Shown: positions 46,162 to 55,962, counted from the stretch's first letter. The stretch is 64,000 bases of DNA from JAEXOD01 sp963663265 (GCA_963663265.2 CAXXXM010000002.1:682001-746000), one strand, 5' to 3'. Notes: generated by a model from the sequence alone, not told the origin. Numbers and translations: made by a program.

Positions 46162-46406
46162 CCCATTCCGCCGGAATGGGTAGTTTTCTTAGTGATTTTT
46201 TTATTCTACCAATAAAGTCAATCCTCCGGATTGACCTAAATCAAATTTATCAGATTAAATATGCGTTTTTACAAATTTCTTAGAATATTATTTTTTTCCT
46301 CAATAAATCTATAAAAAAAATATTTAATTCTTTTCGCTTTGGAAAAGCGAATCTATTTGTAGAAAAAATTAAACACAGAATATATTTCCCACTCCAGAGT
46401 GAGTGG
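46162..46406. repeat. Palindrome module cluster upstream of the second T9SS gene
   Basis: CCCATTCCGCCGGAATGGG (46162-46180), TTCTACCAATAAA (from 46205), GTCAATCCTCCGGATTGAC (46217-46235), CGCTTTGGAAAAGCG (46335-46349), and arms CCACTC/GAGTGG (46389-46406). The same order is seen at 44144-44354. Copy A near 2480 is missing the part between the first two palindromes. Confidence 0.78.
46272..46303 (-). promoter_or_regulatory. Candidate promoter of the second T9SS gene
   Basis: Minus strand: TTG (46301-46303), 21 bases, GAAATTTG (46272-46279). It corresponds in place to the candidate at 2535-2567. Confidence 0.35.
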
Positions 46407-46631
46407 AACTGATTATTTATATTATAAAAAAAATTTATCAAAAAAAATAAAATTGGAGACACCCACCTTAGATTCCCATTGTGCCTTCAATTAATAATTG
46501 AAATTAATTAATCATCAATTAAATGTCAAGTTAATTTTACTCACTAATATTAAAATAAATACCCTTGTATCTTTATTTACAATATCGACATAGTTTAACA
46601 TTTATTACTATTAGGGATTCACAAAAAAATC
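46407..46631. other. Rest of the duplicated upstream region and spacer to the SDR gene
   Basis: Similarity to 2670-2800 continues to about 46540. Beyond that nothing distinct is seen before the SDR stop. Confidence 0.5.
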
Positions 46632-47441
46632 TTAATACCTCATTCCCGTTAATTTTTCGCTCAGTTCCCAAAGTTTTAGCTGAAGTGTTTTATTATACGA
46701 AACTTTTGAGGTTGGCACTTCGGCTTTTTTAGTAAAATATTTACCCGTAATGTTTTTAACCTCATCACTAACCGCCAAGTAAACAGATGTTTCGGCTCCA
46801 TCTTCTAAACTTGCCCCTTTCATGTTATAACCAAGTTTTAATAATTTTGTGCCAATTACTCCCGGATGTAAACAGTTGACTGTTATTTTATCTTCACTTA
46901 GTTTATCAGCTAAATAATAGGTAAAAAGGATATTGGCAAGTTTACTATTAGAATAAGCTAATCGATGATTAAACTCTCTTTCCAAATTATAATCATCAAG
47001 ATCCAACTTGGCTTGTGTATGAGCTAAAGAGGCAACATTAACTATTCTTCCTTCATTAGATTTTTTTAATAATGGCATCAACATGCCCGTTAGTACAAAT
47101 ACTGCAATATGATTAACCGCAAAAGTCGATTCTATTTTATCGATTGTTAATAATTGTTCTTTTGAATAGATTCCGGCATTATTTATTAAAACATCCAATT
47201 TTTCATACTTTGAAATAATTAAATCTGCCAGATTTTTAACGGCTTTAATTTCCGATAAATCGCCAACCACATAATCAAGTTGATTATTATTTGTTAAGCT
47301 TTTTATTTCATTTATTGTGTCAATACATTTTTGTTCGTTTCTACCATGAATAATAATTATATTCCCTTTTTCAGCCAACATTTTTGCAGTCATCTTTCCA
47401 ATACCATCGGTACTTCCTGTAATAAGAATTATCTTTTGCAT
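46632..47441 (-). CDS. Short-chain dehydrogenase/reductase
   Basis: 269 residues. Cofactor motif ITGSTDGIGKMTAKMLAEKG (TGxxxGIG), DxxN-like VGDLSEI, NNAG (LDVLINNAGIY), catalytic Ser in VNVASLAH, and YSNSKLANILF (YxxxK). Resembles retinol-dehydrogenase-like SDRs. The substrate is not predictable. Upstream of the divergent barrel-like gene. Confidence 0.93.
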   Translation of the reverse strand: MQKIILITGSTDGIGKMTAKMLAEKGNIIIIHGRNEQKCIDTINEIKSLTNNNQLDYVVGDLSEIKAVKNLADLIISKYEKLDVLINNAGIYSKEQLLTIDKIESTFAVNHIAVFVLTGMLMPLLKKSNEGRIVNVASLAHTQAKLDLDDYNLEREFNHRLAYSNSKLANILFTYYLADKLSEDKITVNCLHPGVIGTKLLKLGYNMKGASLEDGAETSVYLAVSDEVKNITGKYFTKKAEVPTSKVSYNKTLQLKLWELSEKLTGMRY

Positions 47442-47535
47442 CTTAGTCTCATATTGTTTAAAATAACAATTTTAATTTTTGTAAATTAATTTTTGTCAAA
47501 ATTTTATTAAAACATATATTTAAAAATTAAATATA

Positions 47536-48342
47536 ATGCTTATGAAAAACAAACTTGCCATATTACTAATATTATTAAATTTGCAAATTATTGCTCAAGT
47601 TAAATTTATTGAAAATGGATATACAAGCGGTAAAAATGTTTTAAGTATTGGTACCGGCTTTACATTACTTTTGAAAGACGAACTAAATGATAATACGTGG
47701 GCAGATAAACAAATAAGATATTTATCTACCGATTTACGTTACGGTATTTCCGATAACGTTGATGTTATTATTAATTGGAGAGGTATTGTAAAAACCAATT
47801 TATTTATTAGCGGTAATAATTTTGATTGGGGTGATTTGAGAATAAAAACTAAGTTTTTATTTGTTAGCGAACAGAATAATATACCGGCAATTGGTTTATT
47901 ATCCTCAATTAAACTTCCAAACTCTGTCTATACACCAACAAAAGTTGGAAGTAATGAAACCGATTTTGAATTTGCTTTAATACTTTCAAAACATTTAGAT
48001 AAATTTAATTACTCATTTAATATTGGCTCATTTATTAATGGAGATCCAAATTATTTAGCATATCAATACGATCTAATTGTTTATGGTTTAAACATTGAGT
48101 ATAAAGAAGATAACTTTTCAATCTTTGCAGAGTCTTACGGAACATATGGTAAAAAACACGTACTACGTAAAACACAAATAAAAATTGGTACCTCTTATAG
48201 TTTTGGCGGATTTAAACCTTGTTTAGCTGTTAACTTTAGAGTATTGGGGAATAATATAGATTATGCCCCAATATTTGAAAACAGCGAGGATTTTGGTATC
48301 AATTTTTCTTTAAGTAAATCGTTTAATTTGTTTATGAATTAA
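47536..48342 (+). CDS. Probable outer-membrane beta-barrel protein, unknown function
   Basis: 268 residues. Signal peptide (NKLAILLILLNLQIIAQ), then amphipathic strands throughout (LSTDLRYGISDNVDVIINWRGI, FDWGDLRIKTKFLFV, TSYSFGGFKPCLAVNFRV). It may use the ATG two codons later. The C-terminus NLFMN lacks the typical terminal Phe. Its stop overlaps the stop of trpA by 3 bases on the opposite strand. Confidence 0.75.
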   Translation: MLMKNKLAILLILLNLQIIAQVKFIENGYTSGKNVLSIGTGFTLLLKDELNDNTWADKQIRYLSTDLRYGISDNVDVIINWRGIVKTNLFISGNNFDWGDLRIKTKFLFVSEQNNIPAIGLLSSIKLPNSVYTPTKVGSNETDFEFALILSKHLDKFNYSFNIGSFINGDPNYLAYQYDLIVYGLNIEYKEDNFSIFAESYGTYGKKHVLRKTQIKIGTSYSFGGFKPCLAVNFRVLGNNIDYAPIFENSEDFGINFSLSKSFNLFMN

Positions 48343-49118
48343 CAAGCACTCTTTAGTTTTTTTACAAGCTCTATTGCTTTTTCTTTTCCACAACTTTCAT
48401 CAGCCAATAATTTTACAACCGCACTACCCACAATAACACCATCACAATAAGGGGCAAAATACTTAACACTCTCTTCATTGGATATACCAAATCCAACTAA
48501 CATTTTGTTTTTAGTAATTAGATTTTTAGCATTTTTAATCGGTTTTAGAATTGAATCATCAAACTGATTTCTAACGCCTGTAGTGCCGTTAAGACTTACA
48601 CAATAAACAAAACCCTTGCTCTGTTCATCTATCTGCTTAATTCTATCATCAGGGGTTGTAGGTGTGCATAACAACACAATGTCTATATCAGGATTAATAT
48701 CACCAAGCAATTCATTATACTCTTCAATTACTAAATCAGGTAAAATTAAACCATCAACCCCATAAACTTTACAAACATCTAAAAATTTTTCAATTCCATA
48801 ATTTAGAATAGGATTAATATAACTCATCAAAATAATTGGTTTATCAATTTTAGATTTAATATCCTTAACATAACCCAAAACATCAGTAAGGGTTACACCA
48901 TTTAATAAAGCTTCAGTTGATGAAGTTTGAATAACAGGCCCATCGGCAAGCGGATCAGAAAAAGGGACACCCAACTCTAACATATCAGCCCCATTTTTTA
49001 ATATATCAACAGCTAATTCAACAAACGATTCTTTATCAGGGTATCCCGCAGTTAAAAATACCGAAAGAACTTTTTCCCCTTTTGCATTTATTTCATCAAT
49101 ATAATTTGCTATTTTCAT
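48339..49118 (-). CDS. trpA: Tryptophan synthase alpha chain
   Basis: 259 residues. MLELGVPFSDPLADGPVIQTS contains the catalytic Glu and Asp. GVDGLILPDLVIEEY and VGFGISNEESVKYF are further signatures. It cleaves indole-3-glycerol phosphate to indole. Last gene of the trp operon, 1 base after trpB; no terminator is evident, and its end overlaps the convergent barrel-like gene. Confidence 0.98.
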   Translation of the reverse strand: MKIANYIDEINAKGEKVLSVFLTAGYPDKESFVELAVDILKNGADMLELGVPFSDPLADGPVIQTSSTEALLNGVTLTDVLGYVKDIKSKIDKPIILMSYINPILNYGIEKFLDVCKVYGVDGLILPDLVIEEYNELLGDINPDIDIVLLCTPTTPDDRIKQIDEQSKGFVYCVSLNGTTGVRNQFDDSILKPIKNAKNLITKNKMLVGFGISNEESVKYFAPYCDGVIVGSAVVKLLADESCGKEKAIELVKKLKSAC

Positions 49119-49119
49119 T

Positions 49120-50331
49120 TTATTTTAGATCCTCATTTTCAATAATAGTATTTAAATCCTTATCTCCTCTACCACTTACATTTACAATAATAATTTCATC
49201 TTTTGTAGTTTTTGGCATTAAATATTCCAAATATGCACAAGCATGCGATGATTCTAAAGCCGGCAAAATGCCTTCTAATTTTGTTAATAGTTTTAATCCT
49301 GATAATGCTTCATTATCAGTTACAGATTTATATTCAACACGTTTCAAGTCCTTAAGGGCACTATGTTCGGGTCCAACTCCGGGATAATCTAACCCCGCAG
49401 AAACTGAATACACTTCAATCACCTGTCCATTATTATCTTGCAGAAGATAGGTACGCATACCTTGAAAAACTCCATCTTTACCAAGCGTTAATGTTGCACA
49501 ATGTTTTTCCGTATCAACTCCAAGTCCGGCTGCTTCTACACCTATTAGTTTAACATCTTTATCATTAATAAAGGGATGAAATATTCCCATTGCATTACTA
49601 CCACCGCCAACACAGGCTACAATATAATTAGGGAGTTGTTTTTCTTTTCTTAAAATTTGTTCTTTTGTTTCAAATCCTATTACAGCTTGAAAATTTCTTA
49701 CAATCATTGGATAAGGATGTGGACCAACAACAGAGCCGATTATATAATGGGTATCTTCTACATTTGTAACCCAATCTCTAATAGCTTCGTTTGTTGCGTC
49801 TTTTAATGTCTTACTTCCACTACTAACCGGAATTACGGTTGCCCCCAACATTTTCATTCTATAAACATTCAAGGCTTGACGTTTTATATCAACTTCCCCC
49901 ATATATACAAAACATTCAAATCCAAATTTAGCACAAACAGTTGCAACTGCTACTCCATGCTGTCCGGCACCTGTTTCAGCAATAATTCTTTTTTTACCAA
50001 GTTTTTTTGCAAGTAATATCTGACCAAGTGCATTATTTATTTTATGGGCACCTGTGTGACATAAATCTTCCCTTTTTAAATATATTTTCCCCTTGCCATA
50101 ATATTCAGTCAATCTTTTTGCATATGTTAAAGGTGTTGGTCTACCGGTATATTCATTATTTAAACTAATTAGTTCTCTGGTAAAACTTTCATCTTCCATA
50201 CATTTATTATAAACTTCTTCCAATTCTTTTAATGGAGTAATTAAAGTTTCCGGTACAAATTTTCCGCCCCACTTATTATAGTGTCCTCTGCTATCAGGTA
50301 AGTTGTAAATTTCATCATATTGTAATTTCAT
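49120..50331 (-). CDS. trpB: Tryptophan synthase beta chain
   Basis: 403 residues. PLP-lysine segment HTGAHKINNALGQ, GGKFVPE, GGGSNAMGIF phosphate loop, and GVGPEHSALKD. Condenses indole with serine. Start overlaps the DAHP synthase stop by one base (TAATG). Confidence 0.99.
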   Translation of the reverse strand: MKLQYDEIYNLPDSRGHYNKWGGKFVPETLITPLKELEEVYNKCMEDESFTRELISLNNEYTGRPTPLTYAKRLTEYYGKGKIYLKREDLCHTGAHKINNALGQILLAKKLGKKRIIAETGAGQHGVAVATVCAKFGFECFVYMGEVDIKRQALNVYRMKMLGATVIPVSSGSKTLKDATNEAIRDWVTNVEDTHYIIGSVVGPHPYPMIVRNFQAVIGFETKEQILRKEKQLPNYIVACVGGGSNAMGIFHPFINDKDVKLIGVEAAGLGVDTEKHCATLTLGKDGVFQGMRTYLLQDNNGQVIEVYSVSAGLDYPGVGPEHSALKDLKRVEYKSVTDNEALSGLKLLTKLEGILPALESSHACAYLEYLMPKTTKDEIIIVNVSGRGDKDLNTIIENEDLK

Positions 50332-51344
50332 TATAATTCTCTCCCAACAATTGGTGCCAATTGTTTTAACTTGCTTAATAATTCTTCAAATTTCTTTGGA
50401 GTAATTGATTGTAATCCATCCGACAATGCCTCTTCAGGCTTATTATGGACTTCAATAATTAATCCATCAGCTCCACATGCAATTCCAGCCATACTCATTG
50501 CTCCAACTTTATCAGCAATTCCAATACCATGTGAAGGATCAACAAATATTGGTAGATGCGATAATTGTTTAATTACTGGTACCGCATTTAAGTCTAATGT
50601 ATTTCTTGTATACGTTTCAAAAGTCCTTATTCCTCTTTCGCAAAGTATTACATTATAATTACCCTGCGAAAGTATATATTCGGCACTCATTAATAACTCT
50701 TCTATTGTGGCTGAAAGTCCACGCTTTAACAAAATAGGATTTGCCAATTTTCCAACTTTTTCCAACAAAGAGAAATTCTGCATATTTCTTGCACCTATCT
50801 GTATAATATCAGATACTTCTGCAATAGCATCAAGCGTATCCGTATCCTTTGCTTCTGTTACTATTTTTAAGCCAAATTCTTTTTTAGCCTCAGCAAGATA
50901 TTTAAGACCTTCTTCTTTTAACCCTTGAAAAGCATATGGGCTTGAGCGTGGTTTATATGCCCCACCACGCAAATATTTAACTCCCATCTCTTTTAACTTT
51001 CCGGCAATTTCAAATAATTGTTCCCTGCTTTCTACCGAACAAGGTCCCGCGATAATAGTTAATTCTTTTCCACCTATAATATTATCTTCAATATTGATTA
51101 GAGTGTCTTCATTTTTCATCTGTCTGCTAACTAATTTGTAAGGTTTTGATACTCTTACAACCTCATCCACCGAATCCATAATCTTAAAATCTTCAATATT
51201 TAATTTATTGCTCGGACCCGTTATACCAATCCCTAATTTTGAAGCACCCGGAATTTCATGGGCGGTACAACCACTATTAATAATTTTACTTTTAACCTTT
51301 TCAATATCCGCTTTTGATGCGTTTAACGGCATTAAAATTAACAT
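50331..51344 (-). CDS. aroF: 3-deoxy-7-phosphoheptulonate synthase (DAHP synthase), type I-beta
   Basis: 337 residues. N-terminal ferredoxin-like regulatory domain of about 75 residues, as in Thermotoga-type enzymes, then the KDO8P-synthase-like barrel: IIAGPCSVESREQL, GAYKPRSSPYAFQGL, LKIVTEAKD, LLKRGLSATIEELL, and IFVDPSHGIG. First step of the shikimate pathway. It is placed between trpF and trpB, so pathway entry is co-regulated with Trp synthesis. Overlaps with trpF (7 bases) and trpB (1 base). Confidence 0.96.
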   Translation of the reverse strand: MLILMPLNASKADIEKVKSKIINSGCTAHEIPGASKLGIGITGPSNKLNIEDFKIMDSVDEVVRVSKPYKLVSRQMKNEDTLINIEDNIIGGKELTIIAGPCSVESREQLFEIAGKLKEMGVKYLRGGAYKPRSSPYAFQGLKEEGLKYLAEAKKEFGLKIVTEAKDTDTLDAIAEVSDIIQIGARNMQNFSLLEKVGKLANPILLKRGLSATIEELLMSAEYILSQGNYNVILCERGIRTFETYTRNTLDLNAVPVIKQLSHLPIFVDPSHGIGIADKVGAMSMAGIACGADGLIIEVHNKPEEALSDGLQSITPKKFEELLSKLKQLAPIVGREL

Positions 51345-51955
51345 CGTTTACTCATATTTATAATTTCGAAAAATTTATTTACTTTATTCTTATCTTTTTT
51401 ACCTTCATACTCTTCTAATGATGAACTTACATCAATTGCAAAAGGGAGTTCATTTCTATTTAATATTTGTTCAATATTATTAATTCCAATTCCACCTGCA
51501 ATTATTGATTTTTTATACATTACACTTGGAATTAAATTATGGTTAAAACTAATTCCTGTCCCTCCGACTAATTTATCATTATAAGTATCAAATAGAATTG
51601 TTACATCTTCCCAATCATTTACTAATTGTTCATCATATTTTTCTTTAATTTTTATAGCTTTAATAAGTGGAATATTAATCTGTTTTTTGTACTCAATCGA
51701 TTCACTTCCATGAAGTTGCACAAAATCTAATCCACTTTCTTTACTAATAGAATTAATTTGGTCAAAAGGAGTATCAACAAATACTCCAACTTTAAGCGTA
51801 CTCTTATTCAACTTATTTGTAATACTTTTTACCATAGCCGGTTCAACGTATCTTTTACTCTTTTTATAAAAGATAAAACCCAACATATAGGCTCCTAAAC
51901 TTTCACATAACAGAGCATCTTCTAAATTTGTTATACCACAAATTTTCACTTTCAT
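51338..51955 (-). CDS. trpF: Phosphoribosylanthranilate isomerase
   Basis: 205 residues. Catalytic Cys in VKICGITN, VGVFVD, VQLHGSE, TILFDTYND (catalytic Asp), and a conserved end around GGIGINNIEQIL and IDVSSSLEEYEGKKD. Amadori rearrangement in Trp synthesis. One base after trpC. Confidence 0.97.
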   Translation of the reverse strand: MKVKICGITNLEDALLCESLGAYMLGFIFYKKSKRYVEPAMVKSITNKLNKSTLKVGVFVDTPFDQINSISKESGLDFVQLHGSESIEYKKQINIPLIKAIKIKEKYDEQLVNDWEDVTILFDTYNDKLVGGTGISFNHNLIPSVMYKKSIIAGGIGINNIEQILNRNELPFAIDVSSSLEEYEGKKDKNKVNKFFEIINMSKRC

Positions 51956-51956
51956 T

Positions 51957-52739
51957 TTATAATCCGGTTTGAAATTCTTTTAATGCTTTTTCAATATTTG
52001 CTGCCGCCATAAATTGCTCGCCAACCAACACCGCATTTATTTTTGACTGTTTTAAGTATTGTAAATCATCATTCGTTTTAATACCACTTTCTGCAACAAC
52101 CAACACTTCATTGGGGAAATACTTTGCAATTCTTGTACTATTAGATATCTCAACGTTAAATGTTGTTAAATCTCTATTATTAATACCCATTATTTTATTT
52201 ACCGAATAATCAACTTTATCCAATTGTTTTTCGTTGTGTAACTCAAGCAGAACATCCATACCCAAATCTTTTGCCAAACAAGTGTAATCTTTAATTTGAT
52301 ACTTATCCAATATTTCAGAAATTAAAAGAATTGCATCAGCACCATTAGCTTTTGCTTCATGTATTTGGATTTCATTAATAATAAACTCTTTCCTTAACAA
52401 TGGACATGTTTTGTCAATAGCTATTTCATTAAGATAGTTTACACTCCCCATAAAAAAGTGTTCATCTGTCAAAACTGATATTGCAGCAACATTGTTTTTT
52501 TTATAGATATCAGCAACTATCAAATGATGAAAATCTTTTTTAATAATCCCTTTAGAGGGACTTGCTTTTTTAATTTCTGCAATTAAACTCAGTTTTTCAT
52601 TCCCTTTTAATGCTTCATAAAACGAAAGAGTTTGGCTGTTGTAATACTTACTGCTTTTGTACTCTGCCATTTTGTTTTTAAACTTTAATTCGGCAACTTC
52701 TATCTTCTTTTGTTCAATTATTTTATCTAAAATATTCAT
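51957..52739 (-). CDS. trpC: Indole-3-glycerol-phosphate synthase
   Basis: 260 residues. LIAEIKKASPSKGII, SVLTDEHFFMGS, LLRKEFIINEIQIHEAKANGADAILLI, GINNRDLTTFNVE and VVAESGIKT, all characteristic. Five bases after trpD. Confidence 0.98.
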   Translation of the reverse strand: MNILDKIIEQKKIEVAELKFKNKMAEYKSSKYYNSQTLSFYEALKGNEKLSLIAEIKKASPSKGIIKKDFHHLIVADIYKKNNVAAISVLTDEHFFMGSVNYLNEIAIDKTCPLLRKEFIINEIQIHEAKANGADAILLISEILDKYQIKDYTCLAKDLGMDVLLELHNEKQLDKVDYSVNKIMGINNRDLTTFNVEISNSTRIAKYFPNEVLVVAESGIKTNDDLQYLKQSKINAVLVGEQFMAAANIEKALKEFQTGL

Positions 52740-52744
52740 AACTT

Positions 52745-53755
52745 CTATTTAAAATTTATTAGTTGTTTAACTTTATTTAATGCTTTACCGGATTTAATAG
52801 AATCTTCTGCTGCAACAACACATTCTTTCAAATCCGTTGAATAACCGGCAGAATACAACCCCATAGCGGCATTTGCAGCAACAACATGGAAAGCCCCATT
52901 ATTTGTTTTATTTTCAAAAATATCCATAATTTTTTTTGCATTAGCTTCAGCTGTTGTCCCGGCAATTGATTCTTTTGCTATTTCCGGATAGCCAAAACTC
53001 TCATTATTTATTTTATATAAATTAATACCCGTTATTTGTTCATAATCATATACAATTGTTGAACCGGATAAAGATACTTCATCCATATTTCCTTCGGAAG
53101 TTAAAAAACAGACGCGTGAATAATCTAAATAACTTGCTGCCTCACTCAACTTATTAGAAACTTCCGGACTAAACGTACCAACTAATTGTTTTTTTACACT
53201 TGCTGGATTAGTCATAGGACCTAAAATATTAAAAACAGTTCTAACTCCTAATTCTTTTCTAACTTGAGCGGCATATTTCATAGCAGGATGATAATTTGGT
53301 GCAAACAAAAATGCTATTCCAATTTCATTTAATGCTTTTTCTGTTTTTTCTGGGGATAGATTTATATCAATTCCTAAGTATTGCAACACATCCGCACTAC
53401 CACATAGGCTCGAAACCGATCTATTACCATGCTTTGCAACTTTAACACCTGCTCCGGCAACTACAAAAGCTGCTGCTGTTGAAATATTAAAAGTTGAAGA
53501 ATTATCACCACCAGTACCGCACACATCAATTGTATTTTCAATATCTGCGTTAATTTTAATACTTTTTTCTCTCATTGCATTAGCAAAACCGGCAATTTCT
53601 GTTGCAGTTTCCCCTTTTGCTTTTAAAGCTATTAAAAAACCAGCCAATTGCGAGTTGTTCACTTCGCCACTCATAATACTTGTCATTGTATTATACGATT
53701 CTTCCAATGTTAAGTCTTCTTTTTCAATTACTTTTTCTAATATTTCTTTTTTCAT
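52745..53755 (-). CDS. trpD: Anthranilate phosphoribosyltransferase
   Basis: 336 residues. DVCGTGGDNSSTFNIST phosphate loop, KHGNRSVSSLCGSADVL, LGVRTVFNILGPMTNPA. Start overlaps trpG by 4 bases (ATGA). Confidence 0.98.
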   Translation of the reverse strand: MKKEILEKVIEKEDLTLEESYNTMTSIMSGEVNNSQLAGFLIALKAKGETATEIAGFANAMREKSIKINADIENTIDVCGTGGDNSSTFNISTAAAFVVAGAGVKVAKHGNRSVSSLCGSADVLQYLGIDINLSPEKTEKALNEIGIAFLFAPNYHPAMKYAAQVRKELGVRTVFNILGPMTNPASVKKQLVGTFSPEVSNKLSEAASYLDYSRVCFLTSEGNMDEVSLSGSTIVYDYEQITGINLYKINNESFGYPEIAKESIAGTTAEANAKKIMDIFENKTNNGAFHVVAANAAMGLYSAGYSTDLKECVVAAEDSIKSGKALNKVKQLINFK

Positions 53756-54318
53756 TGTTCAACCCAGTTTTTTAATAAGTCATATCCTTTTTTGGTTAAT
53801 ACCGATTCAGGATGAAATTGAATACCTTCTACCTTATATTGTTTATGCCTTACGCCCATTATTACGCCATCAGCTGTTTCTGCTGTTATTTCCAAATTAA
53901 ATGGTAAAGTTTCTTTTTCAATTATTAAAGAATGATAACGCGTGGCAATAAAATTTTGAGGTACATTTTTAAATATCGATTTGCCATCATGTTTAATTAA
54001 CGATGTTTTTCCATGCATTAACTCTTTAGCTTTAATTACTTTTGCTCCATAAGCTATTCCAATTGCTTGGTGTCCTAAACATACACCTAAAATTGGATAT
54101 ACATTCCCCAGCTGTTTAATTGTTTCCAAAGATATATTTGAATTCTCCGGTTTACCTGGACCTGGAGAGATTAAAATTTTATCAGGTGCTATTCCATTTA
54201 TCTCATTTATTGTTATTTCATCATTTCTTTTAACAATTATATCTTTAGTAAAAAGACCAATTAATTGAACAAGATTAAATGTGAATGAATCGTAATTATC
54301 AATCACTAAAATTTTCAT
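53752..54318 (-). CDS. trpG: Anthranilate synthase component II (glutamine amidotransferase)
   Basis: 188 residues. VIDNYDSFTFNL, GVCLGHQAIG (nucleophile Cys), and GIQFHPESV. ATG 54318 is chosen over a TTG one codon upstream because GGAGG lies 6 bases before it. The start overlaps the trpE end by 20 bases. Confidence 0.97.
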   Translation of the reverse strand: MKILVIDNYDSFTFNLVQLIGLFTKDIIVKRNDEITINEINGIAPDKILISPGPGKPENSNISLETIKQLGNVYPILGVCLGHQAIGIAYGAKVIKAKELMHGKTSLIKHDGKSIFKNVPQNFIATRYHSLIIEKETLPFNLEITAETADGVIMGVRHKQYKVEGIQFHPESVLTKKGYDLLKNWVEQ

Positions 54319-55774
54319 CAATTACCTCCGCATATTTTAATGCTTTAACCATTACCGCAGCTTTATTATTTATTTCTTTGGTTTCCAATTCCGGTTTACT
54401 ATCAGCAACTAAACCGGCACCAGCCTGCCAAAAGATTGTATTATCTTTTGCAAACAAAGTTCTAATGGCAATACACATATCCATATTACCCGAAAAATCA
54501 AAATAACCAACAGCCCCTGCATATACGTTTCTTTCTAAATTCTCAAAATCTTCAATCAACTGCATAGCTTTAATTTTTGGGGCACCTGTTACTGTCCCTG
54601 CCGGAAAACAAGCAAGTAATGCATCAATCACATCTTTATCTTTCCTCATTCTACCTTGCACTTTAGAAACTATATGCATTACATGCGAATAACGCTGTAC
54701 CTTCATATGTTCAACCACTTCAACAGTTCCGTAATCACAAACACGCCCCAAATCGTTTCTACCTAAATCTACTAACATTGTATGTTCAGCAAGTTCTTTT
54801 GTATCCGCCATTAAATTTTCTTCTAAACTTAAATCTTCTTCTTCAGTTTTTCCTCTTCTTCTTGTTCCCGCTATTGGCAATAATTCTGCAATTCCTCTTT
54901 TTACTTTAATTAAGTTTTCCGGCGATGTACCCATTATTGAAAAATTATTGGGGAATTCATAGTAGTACATGTATGGAGAAGGATTGATTGTTCGTAAGGC
55001 ACGGTATACATTAAATGTATCACCATTAAACTTTGATTGAAATCTTTTTGAAAGTACTATTTGGAAAATATCCCCTTCAACAATATGTTGTTTACTTTTA
55101 TTAATGTATTTATGAAATTCTTCATTACTTATAGATTCTGTTGTTTCTTCTAATATTTTAAAGTCCGAAATTAAGCCGACATTTTTTTGTAAATCTTTGT
55201 TCAGTCTTTTTAAGTTGTTAATTGCCTTATTATACTCTTCAACTAAATCCGAATTTTCATTAATAAACACATTATTAATTAATATAACTTGATGTTTATA
55301 ATGATCAAATGCAATTATTGTTTTATATAACCCCAATATGGAATCGTAATTTCCAAATCCCTCAGCTTTGGTTACAACACTTGGCTCAATTAGCGAAATA
55401 TTTTCATATCCAATAAAACCTGTTATTCCTCCTGTATAATCGGGCAAATCTGGTAAAACCGGTTGTTTGTATTTTTTCAGTTCATTCCTTACTATTTCAA
55501 AAATATTCCCATTTAGTTCTTCTTTTATATCTTGTTTAAGTATTGTAACATTTTCTTTTTTGTTCATAATGAGTAATTCAGGTTCTTTGGCAATAAATGA
55601 AAAGCGAGCCATATTTATTGAACCTTCAACTGATTCAAGAAGGAAACTTGATTTTCCGGCTTCTCTAATTTTCAAATATGCTAAAACAGGTGTTAACATA
55701 TCTGCGGTAATTATTTTATAAACCGGTATCAGATTATACTCTTTTGCTAATACTAAAAAATTTTCAATTGTCAT
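54299..55774 (-). CDS. trpE: Anthranilate synthase component I
   Basis: 491 residues. Chorismate-binding C-terminal domain: SPENLIKVKRG, PIAGTRRRG, LVDLGRNDLGRVC, FPAGTVTGAPKIKAMQLI, and GYFDFSGNMDMCIAIRT. The feedback-type segment near LLESVEGSINMARFSFI is present. First structural gene of the operon, 22 bases downstream of the attenuator. Confidence 0.98.
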   Translation of the reverse strand: MTIENFLVLAKEYNLIPVYKIITADMLTPVLAYLKIREAGKSSFLLESVEGSINMARFSFIAKEPELLIMNKKENVTILKQDIKEELNGNIFEIVRNELKKYKQPVLPDLPDYTGGITGFIGYENISLIEPSVVTKAEGFGNYDSILGLYKTIIAFDHYKHQVILINNVFINENSDLVEEYNKAINNLKRLNKDLQKNVGLISDFKILEETTESISNEEFHKYINKSKQHIVEGDIFQIVLSKRFQSKFNGDTFNVYRALRTINPSPYMYYYEFPNNFSIMGTSPENLIKVKRGIAELLPIAGTRRRGKTEEEDLSLEENLMADTKELAEHTMLVDLGRNDLGRVCDYGTVEVVEHMKVQRYSHVMHIVSKVQGRMRKDKDVIDALLACFPAGTVTGAPKIKAMQLIEDFENLERNVYAGAVGYFDFSGNMDMCIAIRTLFAKDNTIFWQAGAGLVADSKPELETKEINNKAAVMVKALKYAEVIDENFSD

Positions 55775-55796
55775 TATTTACCTTAAAATTTATTTA

Positions 55797-55839
55797 AACT
55801 AAAAAAGCCTTTCCCAGCGAACTGAGAAAGGCTTTTTTT
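55797..55839 (-). terminator. Attenuator terminator ahead of trpE
   Basis: On the minus strand GAAAGGC and GCCTTTC arms extended by A/T pairs (55801-55813 with 55826-55838) around a 12-base loop, then TTTTTTAGTTT. It lies between the leader peptide stop (55864) and trpE ATG (55774). Confidence 0.9.
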
Positions 55840-55863
55840 ATATAATTCTTTATTATCCCAAAA

Positions 55864-55956
55864 TCACTGAGTCATACTACAATTAGATAAATGCCACCAC
55901 CACCAAATATTTTGGTTGTTTGTGAATGAATAATATGTTTCAGTAATTTTTTTCAT
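55864..55956 (-). CDS. trpL: trp operon leader peptide with four consecutive Trp codons
   Basis: A 30-residue frame on the minus strand starting MKKITETYYSF, then NNQNIWWWWH, and ending SMTQ with TGA at 55864-55866. The four TGG codons are at 55894-55905. Such a run is not expected by chance and matches classic transcription attenuation, where ribosome stalling at Trp codons stops the terminator from forming. An ACCAAA-ATA-TTTGGT hairpin (55902-55916) overlaps the start of the Trp run. No obvious Shine-Dalgarno, which is common in this phylum. Confidence 0.88.
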   Translation of the reverse strand: MKKITETYYSFTNNQNIWWWWHLSNCSMTQ

Positions 55957-55962
55957 AGGATG

